64,000 bases of DNA from Rhodophyticola sp. CCM32 (GTDB taxonomy: Bacteria > Pseudomonadota > Alphaproteobacteria > Rhodobacterales > Rhodobacteraceae): NCBI RefSeq assembly GCF_004751985.1, contig NZ_CP038492.1, positions 2,666,001 through 2,730,000 of the forward strand, in the 5' to 3' direction. The position numbers and the translations under genes are program-made. Position 1 is the first letter of the stretch; every line of letters starts with the position of its first letter. The notes below the pieces were generated by a model. That model did not search any database, was not told where the DNA came from, and saw only the letters and a program-made list of their open reading frames with translations. Below, in pieces: positions 8,517-17,218 of this stretch.

Positions 8517-9988
8517 ATGTTCCATCGTTTCAAAACAAGCGCCGCGATCCTTGCCCTGACTGCAAGCGGTGCCTTGGCACAGCAGACCGATATTACCATC
8601 GGCATGCAGCTTGAACCGCCCAATCTTGACCCGACCGGCGGGGCCGCCGCCGCGATTGATGAAGTGGTCTATGCCAATGTCTTCGAGGGGCTGACCCGGT
8701 TCGGCGCCGACGGGTCGATCCTGCCCGGTCTGGCGGAAAGCTGGGAGATTTCCGAAAACGGGCTGACCTATACCTTCCATCTGCGCCCCGATGTCACTTT
8801 CCATGACGGCACCAGTTTCACCGCCGAGGATGTGGTCTTTACGCTTGACCGCGCGCGGGCCGAAGACACCACCAACGCCCAGGCCGCGCTGTTTGCCGAT
8901 ATCGACAATGTGGTGGCCGTGGATGACAACACCGTCGCGATTACACTTGCCGCGCCGAACGGGTCCCTTCTGTTCAATCTGGCCTGGGGGGATGCGGTCA
9001 TTGTTGCCCCGGAATCCGCAGACACCAACGCCACCAACCCGGTGGGCACCGGCCCGTTCGTGTTTTCCGACTGGGTGCAGGGCGACCGTGTGGATCTGAC
9101 CCGCAACCCGGATTACTGGGGCGATGACCCGGCGCTGGAAACCGCGACCTTCCGCTTCATCTCGGACCCGAATGCTGCTTTTGCCGCATTGATGGCCGGC
9201 GATGTGGATGCCTTTCCGATCTTTCCCGCGCCCGAAACCCTTGGCCAGTTCGAGGCAGAGCCGCGTTTCAACGTGATTGTCGGCTCCACCGAGGGGGAAA
9301 CGATATTGGCGATGAACAATCAATCGCCGCCTCTGGATGATGTCCGCGTGCGCGAGGCGATCACCCATGCGATCAACCGTCAGGATATCATAGACGGCGC
9401 GATGTTTGGCTATGGCACCCCCATCGGCACGCATTTCGCCCCCATAACCCGGACTATGTCGATCTGACCGGCCAGTCCGCCTATGACCCTGACGCCGCCC
9501 GCGCGCTTCTGGAGGAGGCGGGTGTCAGCGATCTGACCCTGCGTCTGGCACTGCCGCCCCCCGCCTATGCCCGCCGGGGCGGAGAGATCATCGCAGCCCA
9601 GCTTCGCGCAGTGGGTATCCAGACCGAGATCAGCAATCTGGAATGGGCCCAATGGCTGGAACAGGTGTTTCGCGGTCATGATTTCGACCTGACCATTGTC
9701 AGCCATACGGAACCTTTCGATATCGGCATCTATGCCCGGCCGGAATATTACTTCCAGTATGACAACCCGGACTTCCAGCAGATGATAACCGATCTGACAG
9801 GCATGACCGACCCCGAGGAACGCACTGCCGCGCTTCATGCGGCACAGCAGGTGATTGCCGATGATTACGTCAACGGCTACCTGTTCCAACTGCCGAAAAC
9901 AGGGGTGGCAAACGCCAATATCGAAGGGTTGTGGGAAAATTCCCCCACCCAGGCCAATGACCTGACCGGGGTGCGCTGGACGCAATAG
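8517..9988 (+). pseudogene. Peptide ABC transporter substrate-binding protein, frameshifted
   Basis: A periplasmic SBP_bac_5 (DppA/OppA-type) binding protein. Sec signal peptide MFHRFKTSAAILALTASGAL with cleavage after ALA, then QTDITIGMQLEPPNLDPTGG and FEGLTRF...LAESWE, both typical of the family. AGGGGA precedes the ATG. At 9439-9443 a run of five C puts the frame off after GTHFAP and a stop follows at 9467. Adding one C restores HNPDYVDLTG and full homology to the stop at 9988 (about 490 residues). Either a real inactivating deletion in a C homopolymer or a sequencing error. The partner permeases lie at 13.9 kb. Confidence 0.85.
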
Positions 9989-10010
9989 GATCAGGATATC
10001 GAAACACCTG

Positions 10011-10050
10011 AAACGCCCCATGCGCAATGTCGCATCGGGGCGTTTTCTTT
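10011..10050 (+). terminator. Rho-independent terminator after binding-protein gene
   Basis: The stem AAACGCCCCATGCG pairs with CGCATCGGGGCGTTT (one bulged C) around a short loop, followed by TTTTCTTT. It lies 22 bases after the stop codon. Confidence 0.85.
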
Positions 10051-10104
10051 GCCCGGAAACATGTAAGAACGCTGGATCATAATCCGGCAACGCACCGCAC
10101 ACCC

Positions 10105-10218
10105 TAAAGCGAAATCGTTTTATTCTGCACCATCGCCATCAAAATTCACGTTCGAGATCAGCAGCTTGCTGATCGAGAGGCAGTGAATTTTGATTCAGAC
10201 TGAACGATTTCTGCTCTA
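10105..10218. repeat. MITE-like palindrome, copy A
   Basis: A 114-bp element bounded by TA. The ends are TAAAGCGAAATCGTT and, read inward from the right, TAGAGCAGAAATCGTT. An inner inverted repeat ATCAAAATTCAC / GTGAATTTTGAT encloses a third palindrome GATCAGCAGCTTGCTGATC, so the whole piece folds as one long hairpin. Its right-hand CTA supplies the TAG stop of the VOC gene. It is the most diverged of the five copies in its core. Confidence 0.7.
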
Positions 10219-10629
10219 AATCTCTGCAAATATCTCCAACAGATTGCCATCCGGGTCGCGAAAGAACAGCGTGCGATGGCCAAAATCACGATCCGTCGGC
10301 GGGGAGACAAGGGCGACCCCTTTTGCGGTCAACTCCTCGGCACATTGATCAACCTCGGACGCGGAGACTTTAAACGCCAGTTGCAGCGCCGCAGTCCCAT
10401 CCGGCACCGGCATATCCGATGCGGTCAACCCCGGTCTGGCGAGCGCCAATGTGTTCTCCCCGACACGGTATTCCAGCCAGTTTGGTGACAATTCCCGGGT
10501 CATCACAAACCCAAGGATATCTTCGTAAAAAAGGCGCATCGCATCCATATCGCGGGTGAAAATGACCGTGTAGTCAATCGCCCGGATCGCTTTGAATGCC
10601 ATGCCGGATGCGGGTGTCTGGTCGGTCAT
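10216..10629 (-). CDS. VOC-superfamily (glyoxalase/bleomycin-resistance fold) protein
   Basis: A 137-residue single-module pair of beta-alpha-beta-beta-beta repeats. AIDYTVIFTRDMDAMRLFYE opens the first half and FRDPDGNLLEIFAEI closes the second, with the usual metal-site Glu in LLEIF. VOC proteins include lyases, dioxygenases and resistance proteins; nothing here narrows the choice. The ATG at 10629 has GGAG upstream. The stop codon is the outer TAG of MITE copy A, so the native 3' end may have been altered by the insertion. Confidence 0.8.
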   Translation of the reverse strand: MTDQTPASGMAFKAIRAIDYTVIFTRDMDAMRLFYEDILGFVMTRELSPNWLEYRVGENTLALARPGLTASDMPVPDGTAALQLAFKVSASEVDQCAEELTAKGVALVSPPTDRDFGHRTLFFRDPDGNLLEIFAEI

Positions 10630-10694
10630 CGGGGGGTCTCCATCTTGCGCGTCACCACCCTATGATACGCCCACTTATCCGGGGCAACATCCCC

Positions 10695-10799
10695 TATAGC
10701 GGTTTGCGTTTGATCTGCATTGAAAACCGCTGCCTCTCGCCTTCGGCTCGAACGCGGTTTTCAATTGGACTGCCTCATATAAAACGCAAAACGCTTTAG
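10695..10799. repeat. MITE-like palindrome, copy B
   Basis: About 105 bp between VOC and the phytase-like gene. Left end TATAGCGGTTTGCGTTTGAT; right end, read inward, TAAAGCGTTTTGCGTTTTAT. Inner arms TTGAAAACCGC / GCGGTTTTCAA surround the shared core CCTCTCGCCTTCGGCTCGAA. The right end AAACGCAAAACGCTTTAG (10782-10799) is identical over 18 bp to the terminus of the IS630 remnant at 4767-4784. Confidence 0.8.
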
Positions 10800-10805
10800 A
10801 TGCCA

Positions 10806-10841
10806 AAAATAAGGCCCCTGCAGATCTCTCTGCAGGGGCCT
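10806..10841 (-). terminator. Terminator of the phytase-like gene
   Basis: Perfect 13-bp arms AGGCCCCTGCAGA / TCTGCAGGGGCCT with a 4-base loop, followed on the minus strand by TTATTTTTGG. It is 22 bases past the stop at 10863. Confidence 0.9.
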
Positions 10842-10862
10842 GATCATGATCAAAATACCCAA

Positions 10863-13013
10863 TCACATCGGCGAAAGCGCAAAAAACATTGTCTCGCCCG
10901 AATGGTCATCGACCCCGTCATTGTCGGTGGCAGCCCACATGGTCCCGTCCGCCATGATCGCCAGCCCTTCGACCTTATCCAGGACAAACCCGCCGGTTGA
11001 GGTCAGATAGGGGAGCAGATCAACCACCAGTTCCGGCGCCATGACAGGCAGGTCACTGCCCAGTGCGCCGGGCATCATATCAGCCAGCGGAATGCGGGTG
11101 ATCTGCTTGGTCACCGCCGCCGCCGCCCCGATCTGATTGTCGCGTTCGATCAGATAGACAAAATCCCCATCGGCCACGATCTCGCTCAGCCCGACCCAGC
11201 CGGTTGCGGGCTCGGTCAACGGGTAAAGCACCGCGCCCCATTCCTCGCTTTCGGTATTGTAGGACACCAGCTTGCTATGGCCCGCCGGATCATCCGCCCA
11301 GGGCCGCTGAACCGCCATCCACAGCGTGTCACCCACCAGGGTGATACCCTCGAAACCAAAGCGCCGCTCCACCGCCTGCAATTCTGTCGGCAAGGGCACG
11401 TAATCCATGATCCCGCCGTCAGACCCCACATGGTAAAGCGCATGGGGCACCAACCGGTCTGTCCGGCCTTCCGAGGCGATCCAGAACCCGCCATCTCCAT
11501 CCAGCGTAATGCCTTCCATATCCAGCAATTGCGCGGGCTGACCACCCCGCGTCACCCGGATGGCATCGACAATCCGCGCCGGGCTTTCGCCTGGGTCAAT
11601 CACGAAGATTGTCGGCTGCATGGCATAGAAACTGTCATTGACCGCATAGATCAGCCCGTTATCCCCCGCCACAAGACCCGAGAGAGCGCCCCAGCCAGTC
11701 AGCTCATCCATACCCGCACTGGTCAGATGCGGATAGCTGGCGGCTGCATCCTGATATTCGAAGATCATCACATGGGCGCGCGCCGCGCCATCTTCCAGCC
11801 CGTCCACTTCATTGGCGGAGATCAGCAGGTTCCGCGACGGGATGGTCACATAGCCTTCCGGCCCGATCCCGGATGGCAGCAACTGCGTCAGAACCGGGAC
11901 GGCCAGGTCGGTCACATCATAGACCCCCACAACCGAGGCCCGCTCGGCCCCCACAAACACCATCGGTGTGCCATCAAAGACTGCGAAGGTTACGCTTTCC
12001 GGCTCAACACCCTTATTGCCGGACCGCCGTTCGGGGTAATGACCGATCTCGACAATCGCCCGTTCGAACGATGTGCCGCTGTCATAGACAACCGTGCCAT
12101 CCTGGCTGAAAATCGTCCAGCCGCGGCTGCCGCCATCCATATCTCCCTCATTGGCGATGGCGAAATGGCTGTTGTCGATCCAGGTCACCGCATCGGGTTC
12201 GCGCACCCGGCCCGGCTGGCTGCCGGTAAAGGCGAAAGCGCGTTCCTCACCCACATCAATCCCGTCAAGATCGACCGATCCGGCAGAAAAATGGCTCAAC
12301 ACCGCGCCGATGGAGGACAGCACAACAATATGGTTGTTCTCCTGCAGGGTGACGACCACCTCGCCCTCATCGTTGATCGACACATATTCCGGCTCCGGGT
12401 CTTCCGGTGCAATCTCGGCCAGACCGGTGACATCGGCCAGCCGAAGCGTGCCGCAATCAAGCAGACCCTCGGATGTCAGATCGACCATGACCACAGAGCC
12501 CGCAGGCATCTGCCCCACCCGCCCGTCGCCCAGATCCTCATCGCGTTCATTCTCGATCGCGACCGCCAGAAATGAGGCGTCCGGTGCAATCGCAACCGAA
12601 TCCGGCTGGCCCGGCAAATCACAGCGCCCCATCTCGCTCTGCTCAGCGATATTGACCTCCACAAGATATCCCGACGGTGCGGTGTAGCTTTCCGAGGTAT
12701 TCACCCCCGCCAGCGCATAGGCCCCGGTCACCGCGACCGAGGTCGGCTCGCCACCCAGACCCATGATCCCGGCGGGTTCAGGATTGGCCGGGTCGGTGAT
12801 GTCGATGAACCCCAACGCCTCCAGCGGGCTGTCGGTATAGACCAGCGTCATCCCATCCGCTGTCGCCGCAATGATCTCGGCCGAGGTTTCCTCCGCCTCC
12901 GGGCTGTTCTCCACCACCGCGAAAGAGGCGATGCGGTTGAAATTCATATCCGCCAGGGCGGGCCCGGCCATCAGGGACAAAGCCGAAGTCAGGGTCAGAA
13001 ATCGAGACGTCAT
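10863..13013 (-). CDS. Secreted esterase-like/phytase-like beta-propeller protein
   Basis: A 716-residue exported protein. The signal peptide MTSRFLTLTSALSLMAGPAL ends at ALADM. The N-terminal half has propeller repeats such as GFIDITDPANPEPAGIMGL and GYLVEVNIAEQSEMGRCDL. The C-terminal half is the 'esterase-like activity of phytase' domain, with LLDMEGITLDGDGGFWIASE and RFGFEGITLVGDTLWMAVQ repeats and a final KVEGLAIMADGTMWAATDND. Members are periplasmic or extracellular and sometimes hydrolyse phosphate esters; the substrate here is unknown. The start is ATG 13013 with GGAG seven bases upstream. Monocistronic, with its own terminator. Confidence 0.85.
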   Translation of the reverse strand: MTSRFLTLTSALSLMAGPALADMNFNRIASFAVVENSPEAEETSAEIIAATADGMTLVYTDSPLEALGFIDITDPANPEPAGIMGLGGEPTSVAVTGAYALAGVNTSESYTAPSGYLVEVNIAEQSEMGRCDLPGQPDSVAIAPDASFLAVAIENERDEDLGDGRVGQMPAGSVVMVDLTSEGLLDCGTLRLADVTGLAEIAPEDPEPEYVSINDEGEVVVTLQENNHIVVLSSIGAVLSHFSAGSVDLDGIDVGEERAFAFTGSQPGRVREPDAVTWIDNSHFAIANEGDMDGGSRGWTIFSQDGTVVYDSGTSFERAIVEIGHYPERRSGNKGVEPESVTFAVFDGTPMVFVGAERASVVGVYDVTDLAVPVLTQLLPSGIGPEGYVTIPSRNLLISANEVDGLEDGAARAHVMIFEYQDAAASYPHLTSAGMDELTGWGALSGLVAGDNGLIYAVNDSFYAMQPTIFVIDPGESPARIVDAIRVTRGGQPAQLLDMEGITLDGDGGFWIASEGRTDRLVPHALYHVGSDGGIMDYVPLPTELQAVERRFGFEGITLVGDTLWMAVQRPWADDPAGHSKLVSYNTESEEWGAVLYPLTEPATGWVGLSEIVADGDFVYLIERDNQIGAAAAVTKQITRIPLADMMPGALGSDLPVMAPELVVDLLPYLTSTGGFVLDKVEGLAIMADGTMWAATDNDGVDDHSGETMFFALSPM

Positions 13014-13216
13014 ACATATCTCCAAGGGTTGCAAACGTGACAATGCGTCGTCGCCCGGCTTGGTGAAGATGACGTAACGGAAATGTATCAGTTTCATGAA
13101 ATGGCCCGGCAACGCGTTTTCCGCACTGGTGTTCCGAAACCTGTCTGCAATTCTGTCGGTCTGAACGCATCCAGACCAAGACATTCCCAAAAGAACCGCA
13201 AGTAACGGAGCCATCC

Positions 13217-13705
13217 ATGCACATACCCGAACACCGCCTGACCGAGCTGGGGCTGGACCTGCCCGCACCTGTCACCCTCGCACCGGGGCTTCATCTGCCG
13301 TTCACATTCGTGAACCGGCGGGGCAATCGCGTCTTGATCTCGGGCCATCCAAAACAGGCCGCCGATGGCACCATTGCGGGCCCATACGGGCAATTGGGCC
13401 GTGATCTGACCACAGAAGAGGGGCAACACGCGGCGCGGGACATCGCGCTGTCGGTTCTGGCAAATCTGAAGGCCGAGATTGGCGATCTGTCCCGCGTCAC
13501 CGGCTGGCTGCGGGTTTTTGGCATGGTCAACTCAGCGCCCGGCTATGACCAGCAGCATCTGGTGATCAACGGGTTCAGCGATCTGATCCTTGATGTGTTC
13601 GGCGCCGGGATCGGGCGTCATGCCCGCTCGGCCATCGGGGTTGCGGGCCTGCCGATGAATTTTGCGATCGAGGTTGAGGCCGAACTGCTGATTTCCGGCG
13701 CCTGA
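13217..13705 (+). CDS. RidA/YjgF-family protein
   Basis: A 162-residue member of the Rid superfamily, which hydrolyses reactive enamine/imine intermediates or related compounds. Typical parts are FVNRRGNRVLISGHPKQ, the TTEEGQHAARDIALSVLANL helix and the APGYDQQHLVINGFSDLIL region. The longer length matches the extended subgroup often found beside amino-acid catabolic genes rather than classical 130-residue RidA. GGAG lies upstream of the ATG at 13217. A role in the neighbouring peptide catabolism is possible but only inferred. Confidence 0.85.
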   Translation: MHIPEHRLTELGLDLPAPVTLAPGLHLPFTFVNRRGNRVLISGHPKQAADGTIAGPYGQLGRDLTTEEGQHAARDIALSVLANLKAEIGDLSRVTGWLRVFGMVNSAPGYDQQHLVINGFSDLILDVFGAGIGRHARSAIGVAGLPMNFAIEVEAELLISGA

Positions 13706-13758
13706 CACGGCACGGCGCCCATCTCAACTCTGCTCTGGCCCATCATGCAGACCGCGTC

Positions 13759-13861
13759 TAAAGCGTTTCGACTTACTGTTGAAACGCCTTTCGCTGCCTT
13801 TCGCCTTTGGCTCAAACGCGAAAGCCGTTGCACGGCTTCAATGTAAAGTCGAAACGCTATA
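13759..13861. repeat. MITE-like palindrome, copy C
   Basis: 103 bp bounded by TA. Left end TAAAGCGTTTCGACTTAC and right end (inward) TATAGCGTTTCGACTTTAC match almost perfectly. The core TTTCGCCTTTGGCTCAAACG is shared with copies B, D and E. It ends 12 bp before the permease ATG at 13873, so it lies where the promoter and leader of the ABC operon would be. Confidence 0.8.
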
Positions 13862-13872
13862 ACCTCGCGCTT

Positions 13873-14814
13873 ATGCTGCGCTATATTCTCAGCCGACTGA
13901 TCTCCCTCGGCCTCAGCCTGATTGCCGCCTCTCTGGTGATTTTTCTGGTGATCGAGGTGATCCCGGGCGATCCTGCCGCCTTCATGCTGGGCCTGAACGC
14001 GACCGAAACCGGGATCGCCAACCTCCGCGAGGAGCTTGGCCTTGGCGGCACCCTGGTTGAACGTTACTGGGCTTGGGTTTCGGGGATGATGACCGGCGAT
14101 TTCGGCACCTCCTACACCTATCGCGTGCCGGTGTCTGACCTGATCCTTGATCGGCTTTGGGTGTCGCTGCCACTGACCGGATATGCCCTGACCCTGTCCA
14201 CCCTGATCGCCTTTCCCATCGGCCTGATCGCGGCATCGCGTCAGGGCAGCACCACCGATTACAGCATCATGGGCGGCACCCAACTGGGTATCGCGGTGCC
14301 GAATTTCTGGTTCGCCATGCTGCTGGTGCTGGTCTTCGCGGTGAACCTGCAATGGGTCTCGGCCGGCGGGTTTCCGGGCTGGTCCGATCCGCTGGCGGCT
14401 GTCAAATCGCTGACCCTGCCGGCCATCGCACTGGCGCTTCCGCAGGCCTCGATCCTGGCGCGGGTCATGCGCTCTGCGCTGCTGGACACGCTGGGTCAGG
14501 ATTACATGCGCACCGCGCGTGCCAAGGGCCTGACACGCCGTCAGGCGATGCTGCGCCATGCGCTTCGCAATGCGCTGATCCCGGTGCTGACCATCATCGG
14601 GCTGCAATTCTCGTTCCTGCTGGCAGGCGCGATCATTATCGAGAATGTCTTTTTCCTTCCGGGTCTCGGGCGGCTGATCTTTCAGGGCATCACCCAGCGG
14701 GATCTGGTGGTGGTTGAAAGCGTCACCATGCTTCTGGTTTTCGCGGTGATCCTGGTCACCTTTCTGGTCGATATCGCCTATGCCGCCGCAGACCCAAGGT
14801 TGCGCCGCAAATGA
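13873..14814 (+). CDS. Peptide ABC transporter permease (DppB-type)
   Basis: A 313-residue inner-membrane permease starting MLRYILSRLISLGLSLIAAS. Family marks include IPGDPAAFMLGLNATE, the EAA loop RTARAKGLTRRQAMLRHALRNAL near residue 215-235, and six predicted helices ending FLVDIAYAAADPRLRRK. An in-frame extension upstream would run through the MITE and is rejected. I see no clear Shine-Dalgarno in CTATAACCTCGCGCTT. It overlaps the next permease by 4 bases (ATGA). It forms the transport channel with the 14.8-kb partner. Confidence 0.9.
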   Translation: MLRYILSRLISLGLSLIAASLVIFLVIEVIPGDPAAFMLGLNATETGIANLREELGLGGTLVERYWAWVSGMMTGDFGTSYTYRVPVSDLILDRLWVSLPLTGYALTLSTLIAFPIGLIAASRQGSTTDYSIMGGTQLGIAVPNFWFAMLLVLVFAVNLQWVSAGGFPGWSDPLAAVKSLTLPAIALALPQASILARVMRSALLDTLGQDYMRTARAKGLTRRQAMLRHALRNALIPVLTIIGLQFSFLLAGAIIIENVFFLPGLGRLIFQGITQRDLVVVESVTMLLVFAVILVTFLVDIAYAAADPRLRRK

Positions 14815-15635
14815 CCCGCCTGCCTGCCTCCCTTCTGATCGGCGCTGCCCTGTCATCGGTGTTTCTGGCCGCCGCGCTGATCAGCTTTCTGTGGACGCCC
14901 TATGACGTGACCGATCTGGTCATCGCCAATCGTCTGCAACCGGCCAACGGCAGGTTTCTTCTGGGCACCGATCAGTTTGGCCGCGATCTTCTGTCGATGC
15001 TGATGGTCGGCGCGCGCACCTCCATCGCCGTGGCTTTGGTCGCCGTGGGCATCGGCATCACCCTTGGCGTGCCCCTTGGTCTGGCCGCAGCCGCGACAAG
15101 AGGCAGCCTGCTGGATGAGGTCATCATGCGCGGCAATGACCTGATCTTTGCCTTTCCCAGCCTTGTCATCGCCATTCTGATCACTGCGGTTTTCGGCCCT
15201 TCGGCGCTGAACGCCATCCTCGCCATCGGTATTTTCAACATCCCCGTCTTCGCCCGTGTCGCACGCGGCGGCGCGCTGAGCCTGTGGACACTTGACTACA
15301 TTCTTGCCGCCCGCACGGCGGGCAAGGGCAAAATCCGCATCAGTGCCGAACATATCCTGCCCAATATCGCCAATCTTCTGATTGTTCAGGCGACGATCCA
15401 GTTCTCTCTCGGGATTCTGGCCGAGGCCGGTCTGTCCTATGTAGGTCTGGGTGCCCAGCCCCCGATACCAAGCTGGGGCCGGATGCTGGCCGAGGCGCAG
15501 ACGATGATCTACACCCATCCGATGCTGGCGGTTCTGCCCGGGCTTGCCATCGTGCTGATGGTGCTTGGTCTGAACCTCATGGGCGACGGGTTGCGCGATG
15601 TGCTGGACCCCCGATTGCGGAGACAACGCATATGA
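14811..15635 (+). CDS. Peptide ABC transporter permease (DppC-type)
   Basis: A 274-residue second permease subunit. After the first helix it has NRLQPANGRFLLGTDQFGRD, the usual DppC/OppC N-terminal signature, then the EAA-type loop RTAGKGKIRISAEHILPNIANLL, and ends with [17 protein letters not shown]. The start overlaps dppB by ATGA and the end overlaps the ATPase by ATGA, so the three genes are translationally coupled. Confidence 0.92.
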   Translation: MTRLPASLLIGAALSSVFLAAALISFLWTPYDVTDLVIANRLQPANGRFLLGTDQFGRDLLSMLMVGARTSIAVALVAVGIGITLGVPLGLAAAATRGSLLDEVIMRGNDLIFAFPSLVIAILITAVFGPSALNAILAIGIFNIPVFARVARGGALSLWTLDYILAARTAGKGKIRISAEHILPNIANLLIVQATIQFSLGILAEAGLSYVGLGAQPPIPSWGRMLAEAQTMIYTHPMLAVLPGLAIVLMVLGLNLMGDGLRDVLDPRLRRQRI

Positions 15636-17194
15636 TTGCGGTCGATACGCTCAGCCTTTCGATCAACGGCACCCCAATCCTCAAAGATGTCACACTGAAC
15701 ATCGGGGAGGGAGAGATTTTTGGTCTGGTCGGCGAAAGCGGGTCGGGCAAATCCATGACTGCGCTGGCGCTGATGCAGCTTCTGCCGCAGGGGGCAGATG
15801 TAACGGGCCAGGCCCGGCTTGACGAGATTGACCTGCTGGACAGAACCGAGGCCGAGATTTGCGCGCTGCGCGGCAACCAGTTGGGCATGATTTTTCAGGA
15901 ACCTATGACCGCCCTGAACCCGGTGCAGACCATCGGCGATCAGGTGGCCGAAACACTGTTGATCCATAACGCCGCGACCCGGGCAGAGGCCCGTCGCATC
16001 GCCCGCGACCGGCTGAACCGTGTCGGCCTTGAACAGATCGGGATGGACCGGTTCCCCCATGAGCTTTCCGGCGGGCAACGTCAGCGTGTCTGCATCGCCG
16101 CCGCCATCGCGCTGCACCCGCGCCTGCTGATCGCCGATGAACCCACCACCGCGCTGGATGTCACCACACAGGCGCAGATCCTCGACCTGCTGAAGGATCT
16201 GGTGGCCGAGGAAAACATGTCACTGCTGCTGATCACCCATGACCTGGCCGTGGTGGCCCATATGGCCGGTCAGGTGGCAGTGATGCAAAAGGGCGAGATC
16301 GTCGAACAGGGGCCGACAGCGCAGGTTCTGACCGAACAACGCCACCCCTATACCCGCGCCCTTTTCGCCGCCTCCGCCCATCAGCCCGACCGGCCGGGCG
16401 GGGCGGAACCCGCGCCGCTTCTGTCGGTCAGAAACGTCCTGCGGCAATATCCCGGTCCGCGAAAGGGCCTGACCCGGGGCGATCCGGTCCCTGCGGTGGA
16501 TGGTGTCAGCTTCGATCTGCACAAGGGCGAAAGCCTGGGCCTTGTCGGTGAAAGCGGTTGCGGAAAATCCACGCTGACCCGCGCGATCCTGGGCCTTGAC
16601 CCGATCCAGGGGGGGCAGATCACCGCCTTCGGCAAACCCGTGGGGCCGGCGATGCCCAATGCGCTCCGCTCGGGCATTCAGGTCGTGTTTCAGGACCCCT
16701 ATGGCAGTTTCAACCCCCGCTGGCGGGTGCACCGCCTGGTGGCCGAACCTTTCCACCTGATGCTGTCCCCACCCATGGGCGCCGACCGGAGGGACCGGGT
16801 GGCCCGGGCGCTTGAGGCGGTGCAGCTTGCACCCGACGACATGCATAAATACCCCCATGAGTTTTCCGGCGGGCAGCGCCAGCGCATCGCCATTGCCCGG
16901 GCGCTGATCACCCATCCCGAAATTCTGGTGCTGGACGAGGCTGTCTCGGCCCTCGATGTCTCGATCCGTGCCCAGATCCTCGACCTGTTGGCCGATCTGC
17001 AAACCCGGCTGCATCTCAGCTATCTTTTCATCAGCCATGACCTGAATGTGGTGCGCGCGATCACCGACCGGGTGCTGGTGATGCAGGCTGGCCGGATCGT
17101 CGAGGAAGGCGAAACCGAAACCCTCTTCACCACACCGCGCCACAGCTATACCCGCGCCCTGCTGGCCGCCGCGCCAAGACTGGAGATCGCCTGA
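15632..17194 (+). CDS. Double ATP-binding subunit of peptide ABC transporter (DppD-DppF fusion type)
   Basis: 520 residues carrying two complete nucleotide-binding domains. The first has Walker A GESGSGKS near 38, signature LSGGQRQRV and Walker B LLIADEP. The second has Walker [10 protein letters not shown] near 308, signature FSGGQRQRI and LVLDEA. The half-domains correspond to DppD and DppF fused head to tail, as in many alphaproteobacterial oligopeptide systems, so one polypeptide supplies both ATPase sites. Each half ends with the [11 protein letters not shown] or [11 protein letters not shown] motif typical of oligopeptide-type ATPases. Confidence 0.93.
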   Translation: MIAVDTLSLSINGTPILKDVTLNIGEGEIFGLVGESGSGKSMTALALMQLLPQGADVTGQARLDEIDLLDRTEAEICALRGNQLGMIFQEPMTALNPVQTIGDQVAETLLIHNAATRAEARRIARDRLNRVGLEQIGMDRFPHELSGGQRQRVCIAAAIALHPRLLIADEPTTALDVTTQAQILDLLKDLVAEENMSLLLITHDLAVVAHMAGQVAVMQKGEIVEQGPTAQVLTEQRHPYTRALFAASAHQPDRPGGAEPAPLLSVRNVLRQYPGPRKGLTRGDPVPAVDGVSFDLHKGESLGLVGESGCGKSTLTRAILGLDPIQGGQITAFGKPVGPAMPNALRSGIQVVFQDPYGSFNPRWRVHRLVAEPFHLMLSPPMGADRRDRVARALEAVQLAPDDMHKYPHEFSGGQRQRIAIARALITHPEILVLDEAVSALDVSIRAQILDLLADLQTRLHLSYLFISHDLNVVRAITDRVLVMQAGRIVEEGETETLFTTPRHSYTRALLAAAPRLEIA

Positions 17195-17218
17195 TGCCTA
17201 TCAACGAAAGGACCTGAC

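Noticed and set aside
13618..14856. 412-residue minus-strand open frame opposite the DppB permease
   Set aside because: GC-rich shadow frame; composition (Gln/Arg/His-rich) and position exactly antisense to a well-supported gene.
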